This document shows positions 12,165 through 22,016 of a DNA stretch of 64,000 nt, piece by piece. Both the position numbers and the translations under genes were made by a program. Under the pieces are notes generated by a model. The model searched no databases. It was not told where the DNA came from and saw nothing but the letters and a program-made list of their open reading frames with translations. Position 1 is the first letter of the stretch; every line of letters starts with the position of its first letter. The DNA is from Lumbricus terrestris (taxonomy: Eukaryota > Annelida > Clitellata > Crassiclitellata > Lumbricidae): assembly GCA_949752735.1 (NCBI GenBank), contig OX457044.1, forward strand, positions 11,696,294-11,760,293, read 5' to 3'.

Positions 12165-12756
12165 ATGAGCCATCCATCCACTCAGGATTACATGCAGGAA
12201 TGTGAAACGACTTCGGATCAGGTCAGCAGAGATATTATAAACCGAAAAGAAAATCAAGAAGGAGCAGCAGCGCATGGAAGTCAGATTATGTCAAGACGAA
12301 GCACAAGTGTAACTGTTGTTGAAATTGAGTCAGTCATTGAGGAATGCTATGCTGCTGAAGTTGAAGAAACTCCAGATGATGACATGAAAACAATAAAGGA
12401 TGAGATGGACATTACCATCACGGATAATGAAAGATTGAGTTTCCTCAATATCTTGAAAATCGCCATGAGACGTCGGATGCAAATCTTCGCAGAAGAAGTC
12501 TCCATTGTGGGTTTGTCTTACCTGTTCAAGCCGCAAAGTCACAAAATTGGATCCATTGTCCGTAAAGTTGTATGGACAATGCTTCTCCTGTTCGGATTCG
12601 GTTTCATGGTTTTCCAGATTAACGATCGCGTTTTGTATTATCTGACTTATCCAACCATCGTCGACTATCGTGTGGCTTACAACAGCTCTCTGCGCTTTCC
12701 AACGGTTTCCATCTGTTACGAAGCTCTCGTCAGCAAAAAGGCGACCCTTTCTATCG
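12165..12756 (+). CDS. DEG/ENaC channel gene, exon 1 (N-terminus, TM1)
   Basis: First coding exon of an amiloride-sensitive sodium channel-family subunit, a trimeric plasma-membrane cation channel. It encodes residues 1-197 plus one base of codon 198. Residues 1-105 form an acidic cytoplasmic tail with no recognised domain. The family N-terminal block follows: 'FAEEVSIVGLSYLF' (about 108-121), basic 'RKVVW', TM1 (about 135-152), then the extracellular 'LRFPTVSICYE' (about 176-186). The usual His-Gly before TM1 is Val115-Gly116. The ATG is chosen because an in-frame TGA lies one codon upstream (12159). The donor is G|GTAGGT at 12757, phase 1. Family assignment is firm; the precise subfamily and the gating stimulus are unknown. 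Confidence 0.93.
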
Positions 12757-13403
12757 GTAGGTTCCTTTTAACTGAATTCGTTTTAATTTAGTCTCTAAAA
12801 ATTCTTACAATCTTTTCCATTAGGCCTATATGCTATTCGTCATTCAAACCATTCAAACCATATGCATGCACTACTATTGCTCGATTACTGAGCAGGCCCA
12901 TTAGAAGTAGGAGTCCCACTATTTCGAACCCTACTTTTTGGTTTCTATCATTCTCATATTCTGCAGGCGATTTCTTTAGGCTACATTTCAATTTGAATAT
13001 AAATGAACGCTTAGAATTTAGGTAGAATGTCCTAAACTAGATTTCTGCCCAGCTGACTCAGCTTCAGCCGGTCCGGTCAGCAGGTCTGCTCCATAGCATT
13101 AACATCTTGAAGCAGCTGGACCACCTTGTTTGATTCAAGAGAATATTGGGAGAGAGGCATGAAGGACAGCCTGGGTCAATGCCCGTATGTGTCCCATGCT
13201 CTCTCCTCCAACTCTCTCCACCGGTCTGTCCTAACCGGCATGTGCATCTCTGCTTCACATCATGACACCTAGAAGCATCTGGGCCGCTATGTCACTTCAA
13301 CACTTGTGTCGTGGCTTTTGCGGATTTCAATCGTCTTGGTCATTTACTGCCAGCGTATCGCCACCCATCTGGAAAACCTTCCTCCTATTGTCCGGGCTTA
13401 GGA

Positions 13404-13864
13404 CCGGTGTCACGAAATAGAGTATCCCCCGTATTAGTTGTATTCCCCAAATTTAAAAAAGTCGAAAAAACCGCTTCCGCGTGTATTTTTTTCTTGCAAA
13501 TTAATTTTCATCTGATTTGTTTTGAACAATGACACTAACAGGTATGTTTATTCCTACTAGATAATTTGTTTTGCCCTTGTGTTTAGAGCACTTAAAACGT
13601 TTAAAACACTTAAGAACACTCAGAGTCACTAAATAAATTCGAGTTGCCTTTATCTGAGCATTGCTTAGGACACTTAAAACAATTAGAGTCACTTTAAATT
13701 TTGATTACAGCATCAAGTTTTTTATTATGCGCATTTTTCAAAAAAGGGTTAGAATGGTTTATCCCCCCGGATAGTAGCCTATAGACCGGTTAATTCCATC
13801 CGGGGATAGATTAATTCATCCCCCCGGATAGCTTTCAGGGGGATACTCCGTTTCGTGTCACCGG
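13404..13864. mobile_element. MITE, CCGGTGTCACGAAA family, copy 1
   Basis: Terminal inverted repeats CCGGTGTCACGAAATAGAG and GATACTCCGTTTCGTGTCA(CCGG) flank 460 bp of non-coding sequence. It is strongly similar along its whole length to the copy at 17010-17517, and half of another lies at 16226. Near the right end are two tandem 'CATCCCCCCGGATAG'-type motifs. It sits in intron 1 of the channel gene. Confidence 0.8.
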
Positions 13865-13930
13865 CGCAGGGACGTTGTTGGTTCCCTGTAGACACACTTG
13901 CACAGGGAACCAACAACGTCCCTGCGCCGG
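13861..13930. repeat. Perfect 28-bp inverted repeat (hairpin)
   Basis: Arms 13861-13888 and 13903-13930 are exact reverse complements around a 14-nt loop. The arm begins CCGGCGCAGGGACGTTG. The left arm starts in the last four bases of the MITE. Confidence 0.9.
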
Positions 13931-14182
13931 TCCTGGTGATCTGAGAGAGACCTGTTTTCTGTTCCAACGGCTCTCTAAAACTGTCCAGCGTTTCAACTCG
14001 GTGGCCTTTCGAGGCACTTTAGCTTAGCCGAATCCATGCAGGAGTTTTATTTACTGGCACTTTTATCGTCCTTTAAATCAATATATAGCTACTGCTTCGT
14101 TTGTTTATTGTACCTTATGTTACTGATGTTGTTTGTTGAAGATAATAAAAGGATAATAATGATAATAATAATAATAATTATA

Positions 14183-14459
<277 letters not shown>

Positions 14460-14533
14460 AAATTAAACAATAATAATATAATTGAACCAGAGAATAAAGT
14501 AGACTTTTATTTAGATCTAGGGTTTCAAAATAG

Positions 14534-14754
14534 AATTTCCATCATACAATCTCCTTAATGAGATAAATTTCCAACTTATTGCTTCTGGTAATTTAGCTCC
14601 GAAACTACAAGAATTCGTTTCAACCCGTTTCCCGCCTCTCGCAAGCGCCGAACTCGGTGAGGGATTCAAAAAGTTGAACTTCTCAGATTTGGATTTCGAC
14701 TGGGAGTTCGCTTACAATTATGTGGTTGTGAATATAAAGAGCATGATACTTGAG
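14534..14754 (+). CDS. DEG/ENaC channel gene, exon 2 (extracellular)
   Basis: Encodes residues 198-271. The frame reads 'FPSYNLLNEINFQLIASGN', then 'KLQEFVSTRFPPL' and ends 'DFDWEFAYNYVVVNIKSMIL' plus Glu. The last block corresponds to the family region just before the first extracellular Cys block. With exon 1 and exon 3 it restores the usual spacing of about 80 residues between the post-TM1 Cys and the next Cys. The acceptor AAAATAG|AA gives phase 1, matching exon 1; the donor GAG|GTACTA gives phase 0, matching exon 3. A second possible acceptor at 14595-14596 is in the same phase and would shorten the exon by 21 codons. No cDNA is available, so the acceptor choice is inference. Confidence 0.8.
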
Positions 14755-14900
14755 GTACTACTTCATAGTATTACTTCATTTTATTATTATTTCATAATAT
14801 TTTTTTATAGCACTGAATCGGTTTATAGCACTTGTTGTCAGGACGATTTCGGTGACTAACTGTTGTATAATAAGCATATTGTACGGTGCCGAGGAAGGTA

Positions 14901-14902
<2 letters not shown>

Positions 14903-14963
<61 letters not shown>

Positions 14964-15093
14964 TGCCTGACTCTCTGGACTTGACCCGCTGCCTATCGAT
15001 TTTGTTTTGATTGAGCGCCTGTGAATAAGCTGGTTCCCGCGACCTGGCTTTTGTGGGCGCTGTAGAAGTCCCGAGATTACGATTACGATTACG

Positions 15094-15138
<45 letters not shown>
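14903..15138 (+). mobile_element. LINE/SINE 3'-end fragment between two (ATT)n tracts
   Basis: A short CR1-type tail (GAGCGCCTGTGAATAAG, then GGGCGCTGTAGAAG) ends in (GATTAC)n and (ATT)n. A first (TTA)n tract lies at 14903-14961. Only the 3' tail of the element is present. Confidence 0.6.
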
Positions 15139-15140
15139 AT

Positions 15141-15300
15141 GTGGCTTGACTTTCTCAGCCTCTCATGTGGCTTGACTTTCTCAGCCTCTCCTGTGGCTTG
15201 ACTTTCTCAGCCTCTCCTGTGGCTTGACTTTCTCAGCCTCTCCTGTGGCTTGACTTTCTAAGCCTCTCCTGTGGCTTGACTTTCTCAATCTGTCCTCATT
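15141..15300. repeat. 26-bp tandem repeat
   Basis: Six near-identical copies of a unit that contains TGTGGCTTGACTTTCTCAGC. It lies in intron 2. Confidence 0.9.
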
Positions 15301-15969
15301 TTCCGCATCACTTGAATATCGTTTTCTTCGATTGTGTTTTCAATGTGTAGGGTTGGTGGAGTCTCTGACGCGTCTGTCTTGGAGTGCCACAATAATAATT
15401 TGCAATTCCAATGCTATTCAATTTTCTTTATATACATTTGGCAATTAGGTCCTGCTATTACCATTCAGCTGATTATGCATGTTATATCGTCATACTGAAA
15501 TGGCTTGCGCGCACGGTTAATCGGCAGGAAAGTGACAGAGTTTGGTATCCGAGAACGCCTGAATGCAAACTGCATCTACACTGAGTCCTGATGAAAAGAA
15601 GACCCCAAGAGAAGATGTCATTACTCGGTTAAAACTTTTAATATCTGCCTGAAACTTTGCAAACAGCAACAAAAGCTGTATACCACCAAATCTTAGCGCC
15701 GTTTAGAGATATTGCTGAGTTTGTCAAGCAGTGGCGTAGACAAGAGGGTTTAGGGGTTAAAACCCCTACCTATTGGCCTAGGAAGAAAGTTTTAAAAAGG
15801 TTATTTATGCACTTAAATAAGAAAAACGAAAAATTGTTTACAGTAACATTTGCTTATCTTACTTTATTCCCGTTGTTACTTTATTCCCTTTTTATTTACT
15901 GTAAAACTGTTGGGTTGGTGTCAGGAAGGGCATCCGGGCTGCAGGGCTTTTTTGGTGTAGGCCCTACGG
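15301..15969. other. Intron 2 non-coding stretch
   Basis: No exon of the channel is needed here by phase or protein alignment. The 147-codon frame at 15657-16100 runs into a GCGCGC word array and has no domain. Confidence 0.4.
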
Positions 15970-16073
15970 TCAAAAGCGCGCAGGACAAAAGCGCGCAGAC
16001 AAATGCGCGCTGTAACAAAAACGCGCAGGGCAAAAGCGCGCAGACAAATGCGCGCAGACAAATGCGCGCAACA
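15970..16073. repeat. Word-repeat array (AAAGCGCGCAGACA)
   Basis: About seven imperfect repeats of AAA(A/T)GCGCGCAG(G/A)ACA. This terminal architecture resembles that of the MULE-like elements at 59693 and 61028, but no second end was found. Confidence 0.7.
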
Positions 16074-16225
16074 GGAAAAAATCGATCATTCGAGTATTAG
16101 AACGACCATTGAATATAACTCATTTATGCACAGCACAACATAAGCACAGCATAAGAGTAAATTGTTGATAGGAACTTAAAAAATCTAGAATCGAAATTGT
16201 CGAGAAAGCAGCCTAGTCTGCCGCT

Positions 16226-16345
16226 TGAACTTGCCGGTGACACGAAACGGAGTATCCCCCCCGAAAGCTATCCGGACTCTTCCGGAGGGATGAATTAATC
16301 TATCCCCGGATGGAATTAGCCGGTCTATACCATCCGGTATTAGGC
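16226..16345. mobile_element. Half of a CCGGTGTCACGAAA-family MITE
   Basis: Starts CCGGTGACACGAAACGGAGT and runs through the CCGGATAG/CGGGGATAG motifs, but ends without the second terminus. Inverted relative to the copy at 17010. Confidence 0.75.
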
Positions 16346-17009
16346 TCTCACCTATGACAGGCTTCAAAGTCGGCTATTCAAAATAATGCATTACAGGGAT
16401 CACCTGTCAGCGCACACCAACCTGATCACAGAACAATTCTCAAAACAGAAAAATTTACTTTCAAAGAATCCATTCGATACACGTGAGACAGTACACGAAA
16501 ACAGGATTATGGAAATTGTTAACGTTTTCGTGAAATTTGATTTATTCTTGATTAAATTATTTAAAAAATTACACAGTCACAATCCAGATGAAATTTTTGG
16601 GTAAATCCAACGATGCACTGCAGTTCTACTGGAATCCCAGAGATGGCGCTTCAATAACATGTTAAATATACTTTTCGTCGGGGGTGCCCGTATTAGGAGG
16701 GTGCCCATAATGGGCTACCTTACCCAACTCTGCCGGGTTTGCATTTCCTAATTAGTCCGGTCAAAGGAGCTTTTGAGGTGAAATGACTTAAATCTGTAGT
16801 GAAGCGGCTGTAAAATTTGCGGGAAACGGACATTACCCCTCGAAATTATCCCCCGGACATCGGGGTAGGACATTATCCCCTCCAGTCATAGGCGGAGACT
16901 TGGGCAGAGACTTGAGGGGGGCGAAAGCGAGCGGCGAATGGAAGGCCGCGAGATTTTGGGCGGACGAATGGCTGAGTCGCCGGCGAAATTGTTCAAAATT
17001 GTTCATTTG
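16346..17009. other. Intron 2 non-coding stretch
   Basis: Several GGGCATTATCCCC-like words near 16830-16890 hint at another word-repeat terminus. No gene seen. Confidence 0.35.
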
Positions 17010-17517
17010 CCGGTGTCACGAAATAGAGTATCCCCCGTATTAATAGTATTCCCCCCAAATGAAAAAAAGTCGAAATAGTCACTTCCGCGTGTAGGCTATT
17101 TATTTTTGCAAATTAATTTTCATCTGTTTTGTTTTGAGCAATGAGAGTCATTGTTCAAAACAAAGCAGATGAAAATTAATTTGCAGGTATGTTTATTCCT
17201 ACCAGATAATTTATGTTGCTTTGGTTTTAGAGCACTTAAAACATTTAAAACACCTAAGAACACTCAGAGTCACTAAATAAATTCAAGTTGCCTTTCTATA
17301 TACATTGCTTAGGACACTTAAAACAATTATAGACTTTTTAGAGTCACTTTAAATTTTGATTAAAGCAACAAAATTTTAATTATACGCATTTTTCAAAAAG
17401 GAGATAGAATGGTTTATCCCCCCGGATAGTATAGACCGGTTAATTCTATTCGGGGGGGATAGATCAATTCATCCCCCCGGATAGCTTTCAGGGGGATACT
17501 CCGTTTCGTGTCACCGG
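17010..17517. mobile_element. MITE, CCGGTGTCACGAAA family, copy 2
   Basis: Full-length relative of 13404-13864 with the same termini. It differs by carrying a second, inverted copy of an internal segment. The arms 17108-17143 and 17148-17184 (GCAAATTAATTTTCATCTG and its complement) form a hairpin that copy 1 lacks. Confidence 0.8.
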
Positions 17518-17689
17518 CAAAAATTTCTGACGACCTTTTTTCTCTCTGTCCAAAAAAGTTGATGACCTTTTTAAAGTCATCACATCCTCTCGTCCTTGTT
17601 CAACGTGTTTTCGTGAAGTGTGCGCATGATGACACCTAACTTTGGTGGGGACAAATGCATGGGCCGTCACCCCCAATACATCCATTGAT

Positions 17690-17818
17690 TGTAATGTTCG
17701 TATAACATTATTTAATATGTTTAATTCACAAAAGACGACATGATGTGAACACGAGTCAAGTCCGGAAACAACACTACCCAGACCCTATATCGAAGAGTCA
17801 TCGTTCACATATGTTACA
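17690..17818 (-). repeat. 3' LTR (129 bp)
   Basis: Starts TGTAACATATG and ends ATTACA on the minus strand. It matches the 5' LTR at 128 of 129 positions (C versus T at about 17773). It is unusually short for a Ty3-type LTR. Confidence 0.93.
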
Positions 17819-17993
17819 TCTCCCCTTTTAAAGTAATTATAGGGTGGCTCTATATCGAAGTCATTATTCACAGTGTTACAACAGGGGTGACTATATCGAA
17901 GTCATTATTCGCAGTGTTACAAACAGGGTGACTCTATATCGAAGAGTCATTATTCGCATATTTTACATCTCCACTTTACAGTAATTAAAGGAT
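17819..17993 (-). repeat. Polypurine tract and reiterated LTR-edge repeats
   Basis: Minus-strand AAAAGGGGAGA directly precedes the 3' LTR and is the polypurine tract that primes plus-strand DNA synthesis. Between it and the gag-pol stop, three further partial copies of the LTR edge (TATATCGAAGAGTCAT...TTACA) occur. The farthest is again followed by a polypurine-like GTAAAGTGGAGATGTAA, so a duplicated tract and LTR border is present. Confidence 0.75.
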
Positions 17994-20900
17994 TTAATTC
18001 AAATGGTAATCACTAAATCTGACAGGAAGCTTAGAGGTTCTACCACTCCGAGTTTTCATGTTCGAAATAAATCCACTTGTTTCGGTATTTTCCATTGCGG
18101 ATTGATTATCAGATGATCTTGCCAGTGCTTGGAAATCAGGAGCCGAAGGTTCTATTACTTCGCCTTGATCTTGAACCTGAGCTGCTATATCCTCCATTGG
18201 AGGTCTTCTGCCAGGTGGATCTTCTTTGGTTTGTATGAGATCCCTTCTGTTTCGTCTAAGGACCGACCCTTCTTCTGTGTTGACAATATATGAACGAGGG
18301 GCAGAGTGCGCTCGACTCACTTCTCCACGTGTCCAAGTTCCATTATGTTGAACACGAACAACATCTCCTTCGTTCAAGGTCGGAAGAGGCCTGGATGTTC
18401 GGTCATGATACATTTTCTGTTTTTGCTGTCTAAATACCAAGTCCTTTCTGGCATACATTACTTTTGGTTTTAGATTTTGGCTGAGTGTTGGGAGTTTTGT
18501 CTTTAATGATCGGCTCATCAGCAATTGAGCAGGACTAACATCTAGACCTGATAGCGGAGCATTACGGTACTGTAACAGTGAAATGTAAGGATCTGTGTTG
18601 CTGTCGTGGGCTTTGCGTAGCAGCTGTTTAACTGTCTGAATCATGCGTTCTGCTTGACCGTTTGATTGTGGGTATCTTGGGCTGGAGGTTGTAATTTTGA
18701 AACCCCAATCCTGTGCAAAAAATTGAAACTGTCTACTGGAGAATGGCATATTATCTGCCATAATTTCTTCGGGTATTCCATGCCTTGCAAATATTTCTTT
18801 CAGTTTCACAATAACAGATTCAGACGTTTTATCTTCCAGTAACGCAATTTCTGGATATTTGGAAAAATAATCAACTACTAGAAGATAATCTTTAGCTGCA
18901 AACTGAAAAATATCAATTCCAACTTTGGCCCAAGGTCTTTGTGGAACCTCATGTGGCATCATTGGCTCAGACTGTTGCTTTCTTCTGTACACATTACAGA
19001 TAGAACATCTACCCACCATTTCTTCGATTTCACGAGAAATTCCAGGCCAGTACAGGCAGGAACGTGCCATGGCCTTTGTTTTCTCTATACCCAGATGTCC
19101 TTCATGCAACAAAAGCATCATTTCTTTTCTTAGAACTTTGGGCATAATGAGTTTGCTTTCATGAAACAACAACCCATCCAGTTCATAAAGGTCACCTGCT
19201 AATGTTTGGAATTTCTTTGCCTCTGTTGTAAGGTCTTTCATGTTCATGGGAAATCCATCGCGAATCCATTTCTTAAGTCGGTGAAGCTCAGGATCTCGCT
19301 CAGTCTCAAATCTAACCTGATCCAACCTTTTGTTGCTGGCCGGGAAATCATTGAGTATAGTGTGCACCATCACTTCGATGTCATCATGTAATTCTTGATC
19401 TCGTGTGTCAAGACCCTGGTTTGTGGTTGCTCTGGAGAGTGCATCTGCTACATGCATCTGGTTTCCTGGTGTATATTTCAGTTCAATTTCAAATTTCAGC
19501 AACCTCAACAACATACGCTGCAACCTTGGAGAAGACTTGTAGAGGGGCTTTAACAATACACTTTCCAATGGCTTGTGATCTGTTAACACGAGAGTCTTTG
19601 AACCGTAAATGTAGTGGGAGAATTTTTCACAAGCAAATACAATTGCTAAAAGTTCTTTCTCAATTTGAGCGTATCGTGTTTCAGCATCATTAAGAGCTCG
19701 AGATGCATACGCTATAGGTTGCCCATTCTGAAGTAGCACCGATCCCAGTCCTGTAGAAGATGCATCTGTCTGAATACAAGTTTTAGCTTTCGGATCAAAG
19801 AATTTTAGTACTGGAGCTGAAGCAATTGCCATCTTGAGCTTACAAATTGCCTTTTCATGCTGATCACTCCACATCCATTCCATGTTTCCTTTCAACAACT
19901 GTCTCAGTGGCTCAGTGACTGATGAGAAATTTGGTATGAATTTAGAGATGTAGGTGACCATTCCTAGAAAGCGTTGCAAGCTTTTCTTGTCGTTTGGCAC
20001 TGGCATGTTTAGAATAGCAGTGACTTTGTCTGTATCTGGAGCCACACCTTCACCTGAGATGCGATGCCCTACATACTTAACACTTGAAAGTTTCAGTTGC
20101 AACTTGGCTCTGTTGAAACGAACATTGGCTTTTCTGGCTCTTTCTAGAACGTTTCTCAATATGAAATCATGTTGTGTGTCATCCTCGGCAGCAATAATCA
20201 AGTCATCGAAAACAATGAAAACACCATCTATGTCTGCAAAGATCTCAAGACTTCGTTTCTGAAAAACTTCAGGCGCTGAAGATATTCCAAATGGAAGTCT
20301 CCGAAATGAGAACCTTCCAAAAGGAGTATTAAATGTACAGAGCCTACAACTGTCATCATCCAGCTTCACTTGCCAGAATCCATCCTTCATATCAATAATG
20401 CTGAAGACTTTTTTGCCATGAAGCTTTGGAAGAATATCTTCACAGGTCGGAATTGCGAAATGTTCTCTCTTTATTGCTTTGTTCAGATCTCTTGGATCTA
20501 AACACAATCTCAGTGACCCATCTTTCTTTTCCACAATCAGTAGACTGTTTACCCAGTCGGTGGGTTCATCTCTTTTTTCTATGATACCACTGTGGACCAA
20601 ACTTTCTAATTTCTGCTTTAATTTTGGTTGAAGTGCTAATGGAACGCGTCTTGGTGAATGAATCACTGGTTGAATTGCTGGATCTACTGAGATATGATGT
20701 TCTTTGGATAACTCCCCAACGCTTTTAAACACATCATCAAATTCATCCAACAATTTACTGGCAGTGTTCATTTCTCTATGTGTGGTGAACGAATCAATTC
20801 TGCTCACAATATTCAGGCTGCAACACGAGGCTAACCCCAGGATCGTTGGTGCTCGAGAATCAACAATGTAGAATTCTAGAACGTGTTTCTTGTCTTTTAT

Positions 20901-22016
20901 TCTGGCCTCGAGCACTGTGATTCCCAATGGTTGTATTTTGTTGTTCCCATAAGCAGTAAGTACTGTTTTTGTCTTTTGTAACCTACGTTTTCCCGGAATT
21001 CTTTCAAACACAGTGGCTGGCATTACATTCGCTTCTGCACCTGTATCCAATTTGCATTTGACTGTTTGACCATTGATTACTATGTCCATCCACCAACTAT
21101 TGGCGTGATTCGTATCCTTTGAACAAAAGTTTGTTGCCACCTCTCCTATGTCAAAATCATGAACATCAAGTTCTAGCGAATGGATGGCTGCTCTGGATGA
21201 ACTACGGGATAATATTTCCGAATTTTTATCTCTCATACTGACCCTGCTAGACGCTCTGCACATCTTTGCGAAGTGATTATCTTTTTTACAGTTATGACAA
21301 ATTTTCCCGAAAGCCGGACACTGCCTAGGCGGATGCCTGGAACCACACTTTCCACAAATGCTTCTGTTTGAGCTATATTCTTTATCGTTCTTTTGGGACG
21401 AAAAATCTTTTTCTGATTTTAGTGCATTTATAGCTGTTGAGTCATCACCTCTGATCAGCTTCAGTTGTTCTGCTGTGGCTTCCGCTGCTCTGCAAACCTG
21501 TAGTGCTTTCGTTAGTGACAAATCAGGTTCTCTAAGCAGCCGTTCTTGCAAACGAGAGTCTGTGCACTCAAGGACAACTCTATCTCGAATTAATGATTCC
21601 TCCTGATCACCAAACTCACAGGTTTTGGCACGGAGACGCAGGGTTGTAACAAATCCATCTATTGATTCAACAGGTGCCTGAACGCACTTCCAAAACTGAA
21701 ATCGCTCAAAAACCACATTCTTTCTTGGTGAGCAATAATCGTTAAACTTTGCTTTTACAACGTTCATTTTGTTTTTGTCCTCGTCGGGTTCAAATTTAAA
21801 TGTGTTGAACACGTGTAGTCCTTCATCACCAATGGCACTTAAAAACATCGCCACTTGGATTTTTTCCGGAAGTTCATCGGATCGAGAAGCAAGAAGAAAT
21901 AATTCAAATTTCTGTAGCCATACCTTCCACGCTTCTTCTACATTTCCCCCATCGAGTTTCAACGACGCGGGCGGTTGAAATCCTTTATTGTATGAGTCAG
22001 CCATTGTTCCGAACAT
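17994..22016 (-). CDS. Ty3/mag-like gag-pol polyprotein, intact
   Basis: Single 1,340-codon frame that encodes capsid plus the enzymes for reverse transcription and integration. Domains in order: gag (1-250) with a CX2CX4HX4C zinc knuckle (240-253) preceded by a second Cys-rich cluster; aspartic protease with 'DTGA' (324-327); reverse transcriptase (about 455-660) with 'VFDDL' (602-606) in place of YxDD; RNase H (about 745-860, 'TDASSTGLGSVL'); integrase HHCC (about 971-1007); and catalytic core with D1035, D1088 and E1123. The usual integrase SDNGPQF reads 'ADNMPF'. No envelope frame follows. Met1 lies in the pentamer tail of the upstream LINE, so the native start is probably Met5 at 22004. 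The layout is that of the mag/SURL-like clade; clade placement is by motif only. Confidence 0.93.
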   Translation of the reverse strand: MFGTMADSYNKGFQPPASLKLDGGNVEEAWKVWLQKFELFLLASRSDELPEKIQVAMFLSAIGDEGLHVFNTFKFEPDEDKNKMNVVKAKFNDYCSPRKNVVFERFQFWKCVQAPVESIDGFVTTLRLRAKTCEFGDQEESLIRDRVVLECTDSRLQERLLREPDLSLTKALQVCRAAEATAEQLKLIRGDDSTAINALKSEKDFSSQKNDKEYSSNRSICGKCGSRHPPRQCPAFGKICHNCKKDNHFAKMCRASSRVSMRDKNSEILSRSSSRAAIHSLELDVHDFDIGEVATNFCSKDTNHANSWWMDIVINGQTVKCKLDTGAEANVMPATVFERIPGKRRLQKTKTVLTAYGNNKIQPLGITVLEARIKDKKHVLEFYIVDSRAPTILGLASCCSLNIVSRIDSFTTHREMNTASKLLDEFDDVFKSVGELSKEHHISVDPAIQPVIHSPRRVPLALQPKLKQKLESLVHSGIIEKRDEPTDWVNSLLIVEKKDGSLRLCLDPRDLNKAIKREHFAIPTCEDILPKLHGKKVFSIIDMKDGFWQVKLDDDSCRLCTFNTPFGRFSFRRLPFGISSAPEVFQKRSLEIFADIDGVFIVFDDLIIAAEDDTQHDFILRNVLERARKANVRFNRAKLQLKLSSVKYVGHRISGEGVAPDTDKVTAILNMPVPNDKKSLQRFLGMVTYISKFIPNFSSVTEPLRQLLKGNMEWMWSDQHEKAICKLKMAIASAPVLKFFDPKAKTCIQTDASSTGLGSVLLQNGQPIAYASRALNDAETRYAQIEKELLAIVFACEKFSHYIYGSKTLVLTDHKPLESVLLKPLYKSSPRLQRMLLRLLKFEIELKYTPGNQMHVADALSRATTNQGLDTRDQELHDDIEVMVHTILNDFPASNKRLDQVRFETERDPELHRLKKWIRDGFPMNMKDLTTEAKKFQTLAGDLYELDGLLFHESKLIMPKVLRKEMMLLLHEGHLGIEKTKAMARSCLYWPGISREIEEMVGRCSICNVYRRKQQSEPMMPHEVPQRPWAKVGIDIFQFAAKDYLLVVDYFSKYPEIALLEDKTSESVIVKLKEIFARHGIPEEIMADNMPFSSRQFQFFAQDWGFKITTSSPRYPQSNGQAERMIQTVKQLLRKAHDSNTDPYISLLQYRNAPLSGLDVSPAQLLMSRSLKTKLPTLSQNLKPKVMYARKDLVFRQQKQKMYHDRTSRPLPTLNEGDVVRVQHNGTWTRGEVSRAHSAPRSYIVNTEEGSVLRRNRRDLIQTKEDPPGRRPPMEDIAAQVQDQGEVIEPSAPDFQALARSSDNQSAMENTETSGFISNMKTRSGRTSKLPVRFSDYHLN

